Notes: generated by a model from the letters alone, not told the origin. A stretch of 64,000 nt of DNA from Acetomicrobium thermoterrenum DSM 13490 (GCF_900107215.1 NZ_FNPD01000001.1:124001-188000), one strand, 5' to 3'. Positions 41,972 to 51,652 are shown, counted from the first letter of the stretch. Made by a program: numbers and translations.

Positions 41972-43172
41972 CGTTTTCCCCTCCCAGAAAATCGTCCAAA
42001 AATGTCTCGTCTCCCGAAGACAGCTCTATAATGTTTCCCCTGTTTAAGTCCAAAAGGAGGTCGTATCCTTTGATCCTGGCGAGCTCCCTAATATCGGGAT
42101 CCTTTTCCCGCCACAGAATTTCGACGCTGTAACCGAGTAAGATGAGCTCTTCGGCGCACTTGAGGACGTAGGAGGGTGCATTTTTCTGTGCCCACAGCAG
42201 TATCTTCTGAGCTTTGCCTCTCTTTTTGTTCACGCTCAAGGCAAGCCTCTCAAGGTCGAGGGCGAAGCCCACTGCCTGTCCTAGCATGCCGCAGGCTTCG
42301 AGCAGGCGATCGTACCTCCCCCCTCCTCCCACGGATACGCCCGTCTCCTCGAAGTAAACGTCGAAGATGGGGCCGCTGTAATAGTCGAGTTCCCTTACGA
42401 GAGAGAGGTCCACGACGATGGAATTTTCGTGGCCAAGCTTTGCAAGCTCGGAGTAGATTAACTTTAAGGGCCTTATGGCCTCTTCCATTTCGTCGAGAAG
42501 CTCCGATGCTCTGTACAGCACCTCGGCGTTGCCCTTGAGCCAGGGAAGCTCCTCAAAAAAGGTCGAAAGTGGAGAGGGAGGAAGGTTTTTTGCCGCCTCC
42601 GCGTATTCGTCGAGACTTCCCCTTTCCAAGCAGTCCAAAAGGACTTTGCCGTGGGGCGATGGCAAGCTCTTAATGGCCCTTTGTATAAGGGAAACGTCAC
42701 CGAGGGTGAGGGCGATCTTGGGGCAGTTGAGCCCGTTTAAGAAGGAAAGGAGGAGAGAGATGAGCTCCACGTCGGCACCTTCTCCCTCCCATCCTATGAG
42801 CTCGGCACCCATCTGCAGCTTCTCGACGTTTTTGTCAGGAGATTTGGGCCTCCTGTATATCCGTTCTGTGTAGCAGAGTCTAAGGGGCCGTTCGTGGGGT
42901 TCGAAGTGGGAAGCGCAGTAATCCACCACGCCCAACGTCACGTCCGTTCTTACGGCGCAGGGTTCTCCGAAGAAGGAGTTAGTCACCAAAAAACGGTTGT
43001 GCAAGTTGGGGCTTATCTTGTCCGTTATGGATTCAAGCAGCTGCAGTCCCGAGGGCCAAAAGGGCCGGTAGCCGTAAGGGACAAAGGCCTCCATGAAATC
43101 CCTTCGCAGCTCTTCAACGCTCAGCGCTACGTCGCCGCCGATATTTTTGCAACCCCGCGGTGTCAATTTCAT
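41964..43172 (-). CDS. hisZ: ATP phosphoribosyltransferase regulatory subunit HisZ
   Basis: HisZ is a HisRS-like protein without synthetase activity that activates short HisG and carries histidine feedback. The 402-residue product has the class II synthetase-like core (PYGYRPFWPSGLQLLESI, FFGEPCAVRTDVTLGVV, LRLCYTERIYRR, MGAELIGWEGEGADVELISL) and VSVGGGGRYDRLLEACG. Lack of a tRNA anticodon domain and linkage to hisG favour HisZ over HisS. It is the first gene of the operon; hisD and hisC are absent here. Confidence 0.93.
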   Translation of the reverse strand: MKLTPRGCKNIGGDVALSVEELRRDFMEAFVPYGYRPFWPSGLQLLESITDKISPNLHNRFLVTNSFFGEPCAVRTDVTLGVVDYCASHFEPHERPLRLCYTERIYRRPKSPDKNVEKLQMGAELIGWEGEGADVELISLLLSFLNGLNCPKIALTLGDVSLIQRAIKSLPSPHGKVLLDCLERGSLDEYAEAAKNLPPSPLSTFFEELPWLKGNAEVLYRASELLDEMEEAIRPLKLIYSELAKLGHENSIVVDLSLVRELDYYSGPIFDVYFEETGVSVGGGGRYDRLLEACGMLGQAVGFALDLERLALSVNKKRGKAQKILLWAQKNAPSYVLKCAEELILLGYSVEILWREKDPDIRELARIKGYDLLLDLNRGNIIELSSGDETFLDDFLGGENDD

Positions 43173-43208
43173 CGATACCCCACCTTTGTAAGATAATATT
43201 TTAGCATG

Positions 43209-43238
43209 ATATTAATACGAGGAATTGCCTGTCGGCAA
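43209..43238 (-). promoter_or_regulatory. Candidate his operon promoter
   Basis: On the minus strand, TTGCCG (43233-43238) and TAATAT (43209-43214) are 18 bases apart, 37 bases before the hisZ start. The -35 half lies in a small palindrome TTGCC-GACA-GGCAA. Moderate match; TAAAAT at 43198-43203 is a competing -10. Confidence 0.4.
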
Positions 43239-43287
43239 TGATATCACGGGTTACGACATATGTAAAGAGGGATCTGTGGGTATGTAA

Positions 43288-43333
43288 TCGACTTTGTTGC
43301 GATCATCTGCTATTATTTAACATAATAGCAGAT
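43288..43333 (+). promoter_or_regulatory. radA promoter with overlapping palindromic operator
   Basis: TCGACT (43288-43293) and TATTAT (43311-43316) are 17 bases apart. The perfect inverted repeat ATCTGCTATTAT-TTAAC-ATAATAGCAGAT (43305-43333; 12-bp arms, 5-base spacer) covers the -10 and the start-site region, the classic place for a repressor. The stem could also form in DNA or RNA. The binding protein is unknown. Confidence 0.6.
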
Positions 43334-43357
43334 AGGAAATAGGACGGGAGGATTGGA

Positions 43358-44692
43358 ATGGCTAAAGTCTCCAAGATCAAAAGATACAGATGTGCCGATT
43401 GCGGCGCCATAAGCCTTACCTGGACCGGAAGATGCCAGACCTGCGGCGCCTGGGGCACGCTTTACGAGGAAAAAGAAAGCGCGAGCGGTTCTCCTAAATC
43501 GCAGGCAAGAAAGCTTCTCTTGAGCGAGGTCGGGGAGGTGAGGCGATTTTCTTCAAAGATCACAGAGCTGGACAGAGTGCTTGGTGGAGGATGGGTGGAA
43601 GGCGCCGTGGTACTTTTGAGCGGAGAGCCCGGCGTGGGCAAGTCGACCCTGCTTCTTCAAAGCGCTATAGCAATGGCAGAGGAGGGCAAAAAAGTTCTCT
43701 ATGTATCGGGGGAGGAATCTGCATCTCAGGTTGCCTCGAGGGCCAAGAGGCTGAAAGCTAAAGACGGCTTGCTGTTTCTGCTTTGCACTGACGATATCGA
43801 CGAGGCCCTGAACGCTGCGGAAGACGTGGAGTTTCTCTTCGTCGACAGCGTTCAGACGATGAGGGATAAGAACGAAAGCGGCTGGCCCGGCAGCCCCCTG
43901 CAGGTGAGGCTGACGGCCCAAAGGTGCATAGAGCTTGCCAAAAGTAGGGCAATTCCCTGCGTCCTGGTTGGGCATATAACCAAAAGCGGCCAGATAGCCG
44001 GACCGAAGCTTCTTGAGCACATGGTTGACGTCGTCATGTTTTTCGAAGGCGACAGGTCTTCCCGCTACAGGATGCTTTCGGCGGAAAAGAACAGATTTGC
44101 CAACGCCGACGAGGTGGGAATATTCGAGATGACCGAGAGGGGGCTGGTTCCAGTTTTCGACCCAGGCAGGATGTTTTGGAACGAAACTTCCCTTAAGGAG
44201 GCGGGCGTCGCCATGGGAGTGGTGCTCGAAGGATCGAGGCCGCTTGTCGCCGAATTTCAGGCCCTGACTTCCTCTACCCCCTTCATGTATCCTCGTCGAA
44301 CATCCAGGGGAATAGACTTGAATAAATTGCATCTTCTTCTGGCGGTGCTGGAAAAGAGGGCAGGCCTTATTTCGAAAAACTGCGACGTTTACGTGAATGT
44401 CGTGGGAGGACTTACGACGAAAGATCCGGGAGCAGATTTGGCCATCTGCATGTCGATCGCATCGACTTTGCTGGATCATCCCCTGCCGAAGGAATGTTGT
44501 TTTGTCGGTGAAGTGGGTTTGGCTGGGGAGGTGAGGCCCGTTGCCCGAACGGCTTTGAGGATCAAGGAAGCGGAAAGAATGGGTTTTGAAAAAATCGCTG
44601 TAAGTCGGTATGAAAAGTGCGAAAGAAGCGGTAAGATAAGGCAAATAGAGTTTGAGAGCCTGAAAGAGGCGGTGAGGATGATGTTTCCGTGA
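43358..44692 (+). CDS. radA: DNA repair protein RadA
   Basis: RadA is a RecA-like DnaB-type helicase that helps process recombination intermediates. The 444-residue protein has a four-cysteine zinc finger (CADCGAISLTWTGRCQTCGAW, split C-X2-C...C-X2-C, residues 9-28), Walker A GEPGVGKSTLL, the RadA motif KNRFANADEVG, and a C-terminal Lon-like domain (VNVVGGLTTKDPGADLAI). ATG 43358 follows GGGAGGA. The stop overlaps the next gene by GTGA. A palindrome covers its promoter. Confidence 0.96.
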   Translation: MAKVSKIKRYRCADCGAISLTWTGRCQTCGAWGTLYEEKESASGSPKSQARKLLLSEVGEVRRFSSKITELDRVLGGGWVEGAVVLLSGEPGVGKSTLLLQSAIAMAEEGKKVLYVSGEESASQVASRAKRLKAKDGLLFLLCTDDIDEALNAAEDVEFLFVDSVQTMRDKNESGWPGSPLQVRLTAQRCIELAKSRAIPCVLVGHITKSGQIAGPKLLEHMVDVVMFFEGDRSSRYRMLSAEKNRFANADEVGIFEMTERGLVPVFDPGRMFWNETSLKEAGVAMGVVLEGSRPLVAEFQALTSSTPFMYPRRTSRGIDLNKLHLLLAVLEKRAGLISKNCDVYVNVVGGLTTKDPGADLAICMSIASTLLDHPLPKECCFVGEVGLAGEVRPVARTALRIKEAERMGFEKIAVSRYEKCERSGKIRQIEFESLKEAVRMMFP

Positions 44693-45993
44693 AGCGCTTG
44701 ATATGGGTTTTTTCGATTCTTCTTCTTTTGACGGCAGGTTCGGGTTGGGCAGGGGAAAAAAGCAACGTAGTTATGGTGGTGCCCCTGGAGGGAACGGTGG
44801 GTACGGTCATGGAGACCTACATGATCGACGTGCTCCAAAAGGCCGAGGAAGAGGCCTATATGGTGGTGTTTGAGTTGGATACGCCCGGGGGCCTGGTCTC
44901 CTCCATGACGGAGATCACAAAGCAGATTACCCAGGCTCGGGTTCCCGTGGTCATGTGGGTCTATCCTAGCGGCGCCAGGGCCGCCTCGGCGGGGGCTTTT
45001 CTGGTCATGGCCTCCCACATCGCGGCGATGGCTCCAGGCACGCGCATAGGAGCGGCTCACCCGGTGCTCGCCTCCGGCGGTGACGTTGACGAGACTATGG
45101 GAGAAAAGATAACGAACGACCTGGCGGCGCAGATGCGCTCTTTGGCGAGTACGAAGGGAAGAAATACACGGGTTGCCGAACGAATGGTGACGGAAAGCCT
45201 CTCTTTGACGGCTGAGGAGGCACTGGAAGAAGGCGTCATTGATTATATCGCCTCCGATGTTGAAAGTCTTCTGGCGGCCGTCGACGGACGTGCTGTGCAG
45301 CTTGCCGACGGGGAAACGATCCTGGATTTATCGGACTACGAGATCCTTCGCGAGGAGATGCCGACCCGTCTGAAAATACTGGAATTCATCTCAAGACCCG
45401 ACATTGCCTATCTGCTTTTGGTCTTGGGGATTTATGCCATCATATTCGAGGTCCTGTCGCCGGGTGGTTTCGTGATGGGAACGGCTGGAGCCGTAATGGT
45501 GCTCCTTGGAGCCTACGGCCTGAGGATGTTGCCCCTGAACTACGCCGGAATCATCTTGCTCGTAGCCGGGATCGTGGTAATGGTAGTCGACCTTTTGGTC
45601 GGAGGCATAGGAATTTTAAGCGCCTTCGGGGCTTTGTCCCTCATCGTGGGAAGCCTCATAATATACAGGGCGCCGGGGGGTGAGCTGTTGAGGTTTTCTA
45701 TGACCTTTTTGGCTGGTGCCATAGTCGTGTTGTCAGCCTTTTTCGCAGTAGCTGCCTGGGCAGTTATGAGGGCCATGAAGCGAAGAATCGTCTCAGGCCG
45801 GGAGGAGTTGGTCGGAATGACCGGCAAGGTGGTGCAGGACTTGAACCCCGAGGGCACGATATTTTGCCACGGGGAATATTGGAAAGCCAAAAGCTTCGAC
45901 GGCAGTTCTATCGCAAAGGACGAGTGGGTGGAGGTTGAGTCGGTGGACGGTTTCGTCCTCATAGTAAGAAAGAGCGATGCAGGGAGGAATTAG
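44689..45993 (+). CDS. NfeD-family membrane serine protease
   Basis: The 434-residue protein has a signal/anchor (about residues 3-20), a ClpP-class protease domain ([28 protein letters not shown], the nucleophile Ser in [14 protein letters not shown]), four to five membrane segments (about 240-360) and a C-terminal OB-fold NfeD domain ([20 protein letters not shown]). It is the long form that cuts stomatin-type proteins in archaea, and the next gene encodes such a slipin. GTGA overlap with radA. Confidence 0.92.
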   Translation: MKRLIWVFSILLLLTAGSGWAGEKSNVVMVVPLEGTVGTVMETYMIDVLQKAEEEAYMVVFELDTPGGLVSSMTEITKQITQARVPVVMWVYPSGARAASAGAFLVMASHIAAMAPGTRIGAAHPVLASGGDVDETMGEKITNDLAAQMRSLASTKGRNTRVAERMVTESLSLTAEEALEEGVIDYIASDVESLLAAVDGRAVQLADGETILDLSDYEILREEMPTRLKILEFISRPDIAYLLLVLGIYAIIFEVLSPGGFVMGTAGAVMVLLGAYGLRMLPLNYAGIILLVAGIVVMVVDLLVGGIGILSAFGALSLIVGSLIIYRAPGGELLRFSMTFLAGAIVVLSAFFAVAAWAVMRAMKRRIVSGREELVGMTGKVVQDLNPEGTIFCHGEYWKAKSFDGSSIAKDEWVEVESVDGFVLIVRKSDAGRN

Positions 45994-45994
45994 T

Positions 45995-46783
45995 ATGTTA
46001 AATGCTTTGTTAGAGGGGGTATTCAGCTTGGGAGCTTATTTGGGAGCGATAATCATAGTTATCTTAATTTTAGCTTCGGCCATCAAGATAATTCCCGAAT
46101 ATCAGCGAGGCGTCGTCTTTAGGCTGGGAAGGGTAATGGATCCGAAGGGGCCGGGCATCATAGTCATAATTCCCATAGTCGATAAAATGGTGAGGGTTGA
46201 CCTTCGGGTCTTTACCCTGGATGTGCCGGTGCAGGAGGTATTGACCAAAGACAACGTCCCCATTAAGGTGAACGCCGTCGTTTATTTTCGCGTAATCGAT
46301 CCTATCAGGTCCGTGGTTGCCGTAGAAAACCACGTCATGGCCACGAGTCTTCTGTCTCAGACTACCTTGAGGTCGGTCGTGGGCAGGTCGGAGCTCGACG
46401 AAGTACTTTCCGAGAGGGAGAGGATTAACGTAGAGCTCCAGCAGATCATCGATGAGAGGACTGATCCCTGGGGCATCAAAATTTCGGCCGTCGAGGTAAA
46501 GGAACTCGAATTGCCCGAGAACATGAAGCGCGCACTGGCAAGGCAAGCGGAGGCGGAAAGGGAACGGAGAGCCAAGATAATAAACGCCGAAGGCGAATAC
46601 CAGGCGGCGGCGAGGTTGTCCGAGGCTGCCAGTTTGATGGAGGTCTCTCCCATTACTCTGCAATTGCGCTACCTGCAGACATTGAAGGAGATGTCAAGCG
46701 AGAGAAACGCGACGATAATAGTCCCCTTCCCCGTGGAGTTATTGAAGGCCTTTATGGCCGTCACGAAGAGGGACGAAGAGTAG
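45995..46783 (+). CDS. SPFH/stomatin-like slipin
   Basis: The 262-residue protein has one N-terminal membrane segment (about residues 10-32), then the SPFH/band 7 domain starting [16 protein letters not shown] and a helical region [20 protein letters not shown]. Slipins form membrane microdomain scaffolds and are typically encoded with long NfeD, as here. ATG 45995, seven bases after GGGAGG, is preferred over the in-frame ATG 45977, which lies inside nfeD and overlaps no ribosome site. Confidence 0.93.
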   Translation: MLNALLEGVFSLGAYLGAIIIVILILASAIKIIPEYQRGVVFRLGRVMDPKGPGIIVIIPIVDKMVRVDLRVFTLDVPVQEVLTKDNVPIKVNAVVYFRVIDPIRSVVAVENHVMATSLLSQTTLRSVVGRSELDEVLSERERINVELQQIIDERTDPWGIKISAVEVKELELPENMKRALARQAEAERERRAKIINAEGEYQAAARLSEAASLMEVSPITLQLRYLQTLKEMSSERNATIIVPFPVELLKAFMAVTKRDEE

Positions 46784-46867
46784 TAGGGCATGATACGGGG
46801 TATCCTTCAAATTTGCAAGTTGATGTATAATTGGGCTCAAGTTTCCCGTTAGAGGAGGTCGAAGATT

Positions 46868-49339
46868 ATGCCCTACGATTTTGCTGCCATCGAAGCTAAA
46901 TGGCAAAAGCGGTGGGAAAAAGAAGGAACTTTTTACGTAAATCCCGATGATAAACGGCCGAAATTCTACTGCCTGGAGATGTTCCCCTACCCGAGCGGGG
47001 CCTTGCACATGGGGCATTTGAGAAATTACTCCATAGGCGATCTCATGGCCAGGTTTTTGACGATGAGGGGCTTAAACGTCCTTCATCCCATGGGATTTGA
47101 TGCCTTTGGCCTTCCCGCTGAAAATGCTGCCATAAAATACGGCGTTCATCCCTACGAATGGACTTGGAACAACATAGAGAGGATGACCGCTCAATTGAAG
47201 AGCATGGGGTGCAGCTACGACTGGAGAAGGCGTATAGCCACCTGTCATCCCGACTATTATCGTTGGAACCAGTGGTTTTTTCTTAAGTTCTACGAAAAAG
47301 GTTTGGCCTACAAGGCGGAAGCGCCCATAAACTGGTGCCCCAGCTGCAAGACGGTCTTGGCCAACGAACAGGTCATAGAGGGAGGACATTGCTGGAGGTG
47401 CGGCAGCGAGGTAACGAAGAGAAAGCTCAAACAGTGGTTCCTTTCGATAACTAAATATGCACAGGAGTTGCTCGACAGCCTGGAGGACCTCCCCGGCTGG
47501 CCCGAGAAGGTCAAGATAATGCAAAGGAACTGGATAGGACGCTCCGAAGGCGTAAAGCTCAAATTCGATGTCCCCGAGCTCGAGGAGACTTTGGAGACCT
47601 TCACCACAAGGATCGATACGATTTTTGGAGTAACCTATATCGCTCTCTCCCCCGAACATCCTCTTGTACCCAAGATCCTTTCTTCGTGTGCCGACAGAAA
47701 GAGACTCGAGTCCTTCGTTGAAGCTTTTGCGGCGACAAATGCCGGATCTCGAATGCAGGATACGGAAAAGGAAGGAGTCTTCACAGGCTTTTACGCCGTA
47801 AATCCCGCCAACGGAAAGGTCGTCCCCATATGGTTGGCCAATTACGTGCTGATGGAATATGGCACGGGCGCCGTCATGGGCGTTCCCGCCCATGATCAAA
47901 GGGACTTTGAATTCGCGAAGAAATACGACATAGACATAATACCCGTCGTAAAACCCGAGAAAGGAGAGCTTGGAGAGCTTGTCCGTGCCTTTGAAGAAGA
48001 CGGAGTGGCCTGTAATTCCGGTCAGTTCGATGGCCTGCCCACGTCTGAAGCTCTGAAGGCCATGTCCGACTGGGCCGAAAGGGAGGGCTTCGGGAGGAGG
48101 GAGGTTCAATACAGGCTTCGGGACTGGCTGGTGTCGCGTCAGCGTTACTGGGGCACGCCCATTCCCATCGTCTATTGCGACCATTGTGGCATCGTTCCCG
48201 TTCCCGAAGAAGACCTTCCCGTCATCCTTCCGACGGACGTTCGGATGCCCAAGGGCGGAAGCAGCCCCCTGCCAGCATTGGAGGAATGGGTCAACACTAC
48301 ATGTCCGAGGTGCGGCGGGCCGGCAAAGAGGGAGACTGACACTCTGGACACATTTTTCTGTTCCTCCTGGTATTTTCTGCGTTTTTGCTCTCCCTGGTGC
48401 GACAAAGCTCCCTTCGACGATGAAGTGCATTACTGGATGCCCGTGGACCAGTATATAGGGGGCATCGAACATGCCTGTCTCCATCTGATATATTCCCGCT
48501 TCTTCACTAAAGTTTTGGCAGATATGGGAATGATCCGTTTCAGGGAGCCCTTCGTAAACCTGCTAACCCAGGGTATGGTGATAAAAGACGGCGCCAAGAT
48601 GTCCAAATCCAAGGGCAATGTCGTGGACCCCGACGACATCATTAAACGTTACGGAGCGGATACGGCGAGGCTTTTCATACTCTTTGCCTCTCCCCCCGAC
48701 AAGGACCTGGAGTGGTCAGACCAGGGGGTGGAAGGGGTATACAGGTTTCTGTCCAGAGTTTGGCGTTACATGGAAGACAACATAGAAGACCTGAAAAAGG
48801 CCGACCCCGCCCGCTTGTCCATGGAATCCTTGCGGGAGGGAAAGAAGAGAAATCTAAAACGAAGGATACACAGGACTATAGAGCTTGTGACGAGGGACAT
48901 AGAAGTGGAAAGGCAGTTTAATACGGCTGTAGCGAGGTTCATGGAGCTTTTCAACGAGATGTATTCCTACGAACCCAAAGATGGGGCCGACTGGTCTTTG
49001 CTTCGTGAGGCCGCCGAGGTTTTGGTGGTATGTCTTTCGCCCTTCGTTCCTCACTTCTGCGAAGAGCTTTGGGAGAGGCTGGGGCATGACAGTATGGTCT
49101 TAAAACAGCCTTGGCCTGAAGTCGATGCAAGCGCTTTGGTCGAAGACGAGGTTACTATTGTCGTTCAGATTAACGGGAAGGTAAGGGAAAGGATGACCCT
49201 TCCCGCGGGTTTATCCGAGGATGATCTCGTTAAGAAGGTGTTTGAAGACGACAAGGTGCGAAAAAGGATAGAGGGTTTGCAGGTTTTAAAGACCATCGTC
49301 GTTCCCGATAAACTGGTAAACCTGGTGGTGAAAGGTTAG
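46868..49339 (+). CDS. leuS: Leucyl-tRNA synthetase
   Basis: LeuS charges tRNA-Leu. The 823-residue class I synthetase has the HIGH-type motif PYPSGALHMGHLRNY, a zinc-type insertion (CPSCKTVLANEQVIEGGHCWRC with paired cysteines), the CP1 editing domain (TTRIDTIFGVTYIALSPEH), and KMSKS within AKMSKSKGN. It starts at ATG 46868 after GAGGAGG. TATAAT at 46826-46831 is a likely -10 although no good -35 is seen. It overlaps holA by one base. Confidence 0.97.
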   Translation: MPYDFAAIEAKWQKRWEKEGTFYVNPDDKRPKFYCLEMFPYPSGALHMGHLRNYSIGDLMARFLTMRGLNVLHPMGFDAFGLPAENAAIKYGVHPYEWTWNNIERMTAQLKSMGCSYDWRRRIATCHPDYYRWNQWFFLKFYEKGLAYKAEAPINWCPSCKTVLANEQVIEGGHCWRCGSEVTKRKLKQWFLSITKYAQELLDSLEDLPGWPEKVKIMQRNWIGRSEGVKLKFDVPELEETLETFTTRIDTIFGVTYIALSPEHPLVPKILSSCADRKRLESFVEAFAATNAGSRMQDTEKEGVFTGFYAVNPANGKVVPIWLANYVLMEYGTGAVMGVPAHDQRDFEFAKKYDIDIIPVVKPEKGELGELVRAFEEDGVACNSGQFDGLPTSEALKAMSDWAEREGFGRREVQYRLRDWLVSRQRYWGTPIPIVYCDHCGIVPVPEEDLPVILPTDVRMPKGGSSPLPALEEWVNTTCPRCGGPAKRETDTLDTFFCSSWYFLRFCSPWCDKAPFDDEVHYWMPVDQYIGGIEHACLHLIYSRFFTKVLADMGMIRFREPFVNLLTQGMVIKDGAKMSKSKGNVVDPDDIIKRYGADTARLFILFASPPDKDLEWSDQGVEGVYRFLSRVWRYMEDNIEDLKKADPARLSMESLREGKKRNLKRRIHRTIELVTRDIEVERQFNTAVARFMELFNEMYSYEPKDGADWSLLREAAEVLVVCLSPFVPHFCEELWERLGHDSMVLKQPWPEVDASALVEDEVTIVVQINGKVRERMTLPAGLSEDDLVKKVFEDDKVRKRIEGLQVLKTIVVPDKLVNLVVKG

Positions 49340-50262
49340 TGCCCCATTTGGTAGCTATAGAGCTGACAGCGCCCCAGAGGCGCAATCGGGTCGAGGGTAT
49401 TTTAAGGAAATTTGAGTCCGAAGGTTACGAGAAGGCCGGGAGACTCGAGGAGCCTGGAAGCTGGAGCGAGCTTTTTGCCCTAGCTTCAACGCAGGGGCTT
49501 TTCCGGGATAGACTCCTTTACATAATCGATGAAGCCGAGAAGTTGGGTCCCTTTCCCGATAGACTGGAGGCCTTGCTCGAGAAAGAGGGGGCAAGCAATG
49601 TTATTGTGTTGCTTTACAACGGCAAATGCAACGCCTTCCCAAAGTCGCTGAAGGAAAAGGTCAGAATCGTCACAGTAGGAAGAGAGCTGAAGAACAAAGG
49701 TGAGCGCTTGCGGTGGATGGAGGAGGTTGCCCAAAGAAAGGGGCTGAGCTTGACCGGGGAAGCCCTTTACCTTTTGGACGAGTGGATTGAGGACGTCGAA
49801 GAGATAGAAAGCGAGATCGAAAAGTTTTGCCTCGCGGAACAAAAGTCGGTGACTGCCGATATGGTCAGAGAGTTGTCGAAGGACGAGGGATCGCGGACTC
49901 TCATTCGGCTGCTCGATGGTGTGTGTTTGCGGGACGGAAAGACGGTTCTGTCTTCTTTGAAAAAATTGCAGGGAAAGGCGGAGTTTTTGGTCGTTGTCAC
50001 CTCTTTATACAACAGACTGAGGTTGGCTTCGCTTTTCCTTTCCTTTGGAGGCAGAGGGCTGGATGCCGCAGGCGCCAGGTATTATCAGAGCAAGATGGCC
50101 AAGGAGGCGGCATGCCGATACCCCAAAGAAGCGATCTGGAATGCAAGCGTTTCGTTGGTATTGCTTTCGGCCGCCGAAAAGATGAGGAGAGGAAAGGGTT
50201 GGTTGGGCCTGGAGCTGGTCCTTTGCGACTTAATCCGGACCCAACCTCCTTCATCCTGTTAA
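49339..50262 (+). CDS. holA: DNA polymerase III delta subunit HolA
   Basis: HolA is the wrench subunit of the clamp loader. The 307-residue protein has the divergent AAA+ order (FRDRLLYIIDEAEKLGPFPD, ASNVIVLLYNGKCNA), LTGEALYLLDEWIEDVEEIE, RLLDGVCLRDGKTVLSSL, and the C-terminal collar region FLVVVTSLYNRLRLASLF. Unusually low in Walker A features, as normal for delta. GTG 49339 overlaps the leuS stop (TAGTG). It ends in a four-base convergent overlap with rpsT. Confidence 0.87.
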   Translation: MPHLVAIELTAPQRRNRVEGILRKFESEGYEKAGRLEEPGSWSELFALASTQGLFRDRLLYIIDEAEKLGPFPDRLEALLEKEGASNVIVLLYNGKCNAFPKSLKEKVRIVTVGRELKNKGERLRWMEEVAQRKGLSLTGEALYLLDEWIEDVEEIESEIEKFCLAEQKSVTADMVRELSKDEGSRTLIRLLDGVCLRDGKTVLSSLKKLQGKAEFLVVVTSLYNRLRLASLFLSFGGRGLDAAGARYYQSKMAKEAACRYPKEAIWNASVSLVLLSAAEKMRRGKGWLGLELVLCDLIRTQPPSSC

Positions 50263-50561
50263 ACGGTCTCTTGAGAGGGGGATTCCGCCTCGGCGGTTTT
50301 CTTGAGGTTGACGATCAGCTTGGCAAGCCTCGCCTTGCGGCGGGCAGCCGTGTTTTTGTGGATCACGCCCTTGACGACGGCTTTATCTATTACGGATTGT
50401 GCCTCATCGAAAAGCCTGACAGCCGAATTCAAGTCATTCTCTTCTACGGCTTGCATGACCTTCTTCGTCATTGTCTTGGTTTTAGTCTTCCAGGCGCGAT
50501 TGTAGATCCTGTTTCTCTCAGCGATTCGCATTCTTCTAAGTGCAGATTTCGTGCTGGGCAT
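50259..50561 (-). CDS. rpsT: 30S ribosomal protein S20
   Basis: S20 is a primary 16S rRNA-binding protein. The 100-residue product starts MPSTKSALRRMRIAERNR and contains KTMTKKVMQAVEE and KGVIHKNTAARRKARL, the family core. The GGGAGGTGA site is 13 bases before ATG 50561 and only 4 before an in-frame TTG at 50570, so the start is uncertain by three codons. The gene converges with holA, a common arrangement in many bacteria. Confidence 0.95.
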   Translation of the reverse strand: MPSTKSALRRMRIAERNRIYNRAWKTKTKTMTKKVMQAVEENDLNSAVRLFDEAQSVIDKAVVKGVIHKNTAARRKARLAKLIVNLKKTAEAESPSQETV

Positions 50562-50645
50562 CTTTCGCAATTCACCTCCCTGTCGCTGGTATTTGCGCGA
50601 TGCTCATTCTATCATGTTTTGCCCTTTAAAGGCAACATTTTGCCC

Positions 50646-50674
50646 TTGACAGGAAGACATCTTCCACGCATGTT
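50646..50674 (+). promoter_or_regulatory. Candidate promoter of the DUF445 gene
   Basis: A consensus TTGACA (50646-50651) is followed after 17 bases by CATGTT (50669-50674), a weak -10. The spacer contains the inverted repeat GGAAGA-CA-TCTTCC (50652-50665), a possible operator. Confidence 0.4.
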
Positions 50675-50712
50675 CTTTCTATGGAGTTTTCACAGCTTAA
50701 GGAGGCATAAAT

Positions 50713-51645
50713 ATGGCTCAAATCGCCGATAGCGAAAGGGAAGCTAAAGCGTTGAACTTCATCAGGAACGGGACAGCTATCTTTTTCGTAATTCTTGCTT
50801 CCGCCGGGTTTTATCTGGCAGCGGCTGGGAATTCCTACGGAGAGCTTTTTGCAGCAATTGGCGTCTCGGGCGGGGTGGGTATATTTACGAACATATTGGC
50901 GGTGAAGATGCTTTTCCGCCCCATGTATATCCCGATAATCAAGGTTCCCGTCCCGGGAAGCGGCGTCATCGCCAAAAATCGTGAAAAGATTCTAAACACC
51001 TTTGCCAACGAGGTGAGAAACAGGCTCCTTACCCCCGACGCCCTGAAGCAGGCGGCGGAGGACGAGGCCTTTTTTCAATCCGTAAGTCCGGTCCTTCAGC
51101 GGGAGATAATGCGGCTTTACTTGAGGAGGGACAACCTGAGGGCCCTGTTGGGAGTGCTCGAAAAGCCCTTGACCGATTTTTTCGACAGCCCCGGTTTCGA
51201 ACATATGGTCAGAGAGAGGCTGATCGAGGTTGAGAGATCTCATTTCGCCCTATCTCTTGCTTCTAAGGTAGGGTTGTTTCAAGTGGAAAACCTGACCAAA
51301 TGGATAGTCTCGCTGGTTAAAGAAAGGTGGAGATATTTTTTACAAGGAGAAGAGGGGTTGAAGGAACTCCAAAAGCAGGTTGCGCTCATGCTTTCTAAAG
51401 CCTCCTGGGATGAGGGAGAGGCGATTAAAATCTTCAAGGAGGCCTTCGAACGGATAGTTCATAAGGTGTTGATGAAGATAGACTTGGGAGAGCTGGCCAA
51501 AAAATCCCTAGGGGAGGTCGAGGAGGGAGACGTGGAGGTCTACCTGGAAAAGCTGGCACAGAAGTACCTCTTCTGGATAGAGATGTGGGGAGGAATTGTG
51601 GGAGCTTTCATAGGTCTTTTTATGGGGATGTGGTTCGTTCTGTAA
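50713..51645 (+). CDS. DUF445 family membrane protein
   Basis: The 310-residue protein has two N-terminal membrane segments (about residues 20-60), the DUF445 core (GVGIFTNILAVKMLFRPMYI, VPGSGVIAKNREKILNTFANEV), a long amphipathic helical middle and a C-terminal membrane hairpin (GGIVGAFIGLFMGMWFVL). The family resembles B. subtilis YheB; function is unknown. ATG 50713 follows TAAGGAGG. It stands alone between rpsT and rpmH with its own promoter-like sequences. Confidence 0.85.
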   Translation: MAQIADSEREAKALNFIRNGTAIFFVILASAGFYLAAAGNSYGELFAAIGVSGGVGIFTNILAVKMLFRPMYIPIIKVPVPGSGVIAKNREKILNTFANEVRNRLLTPDALKQAAEDEAFFQSVSPVLQREIMRLYLRRDNLRALLGVLEKPLTDFFDSPGFEHMVRERLIEVERSHFALSLASKVGLFQVENLTKWIVSLVKERWRYFLQGEEGLKELQKQVALMLSKASWDEGEAIKIFKEAFERIVHKVLMKIDLGELAKKSLGEVEEGDVEVYLEKLAQKYLFWIEMWGGIVGAFIGLFMGMWFVL

Positions 51646-51652
51646 TAAAGTG

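Noticed and set aside
43553-44644. Minus-strand frame of 363 codons opposite radA
   Set aside because: Shadow of radA; the composition is typical of a reverse-frame reading and no motif is present.
47072-48484. Minus-strand open frame of 470 codons opposite leuS
   Set aside because: It lies wholly inside leuS, has no family features or ribosome site, and is explained by codon bias of the real gene.
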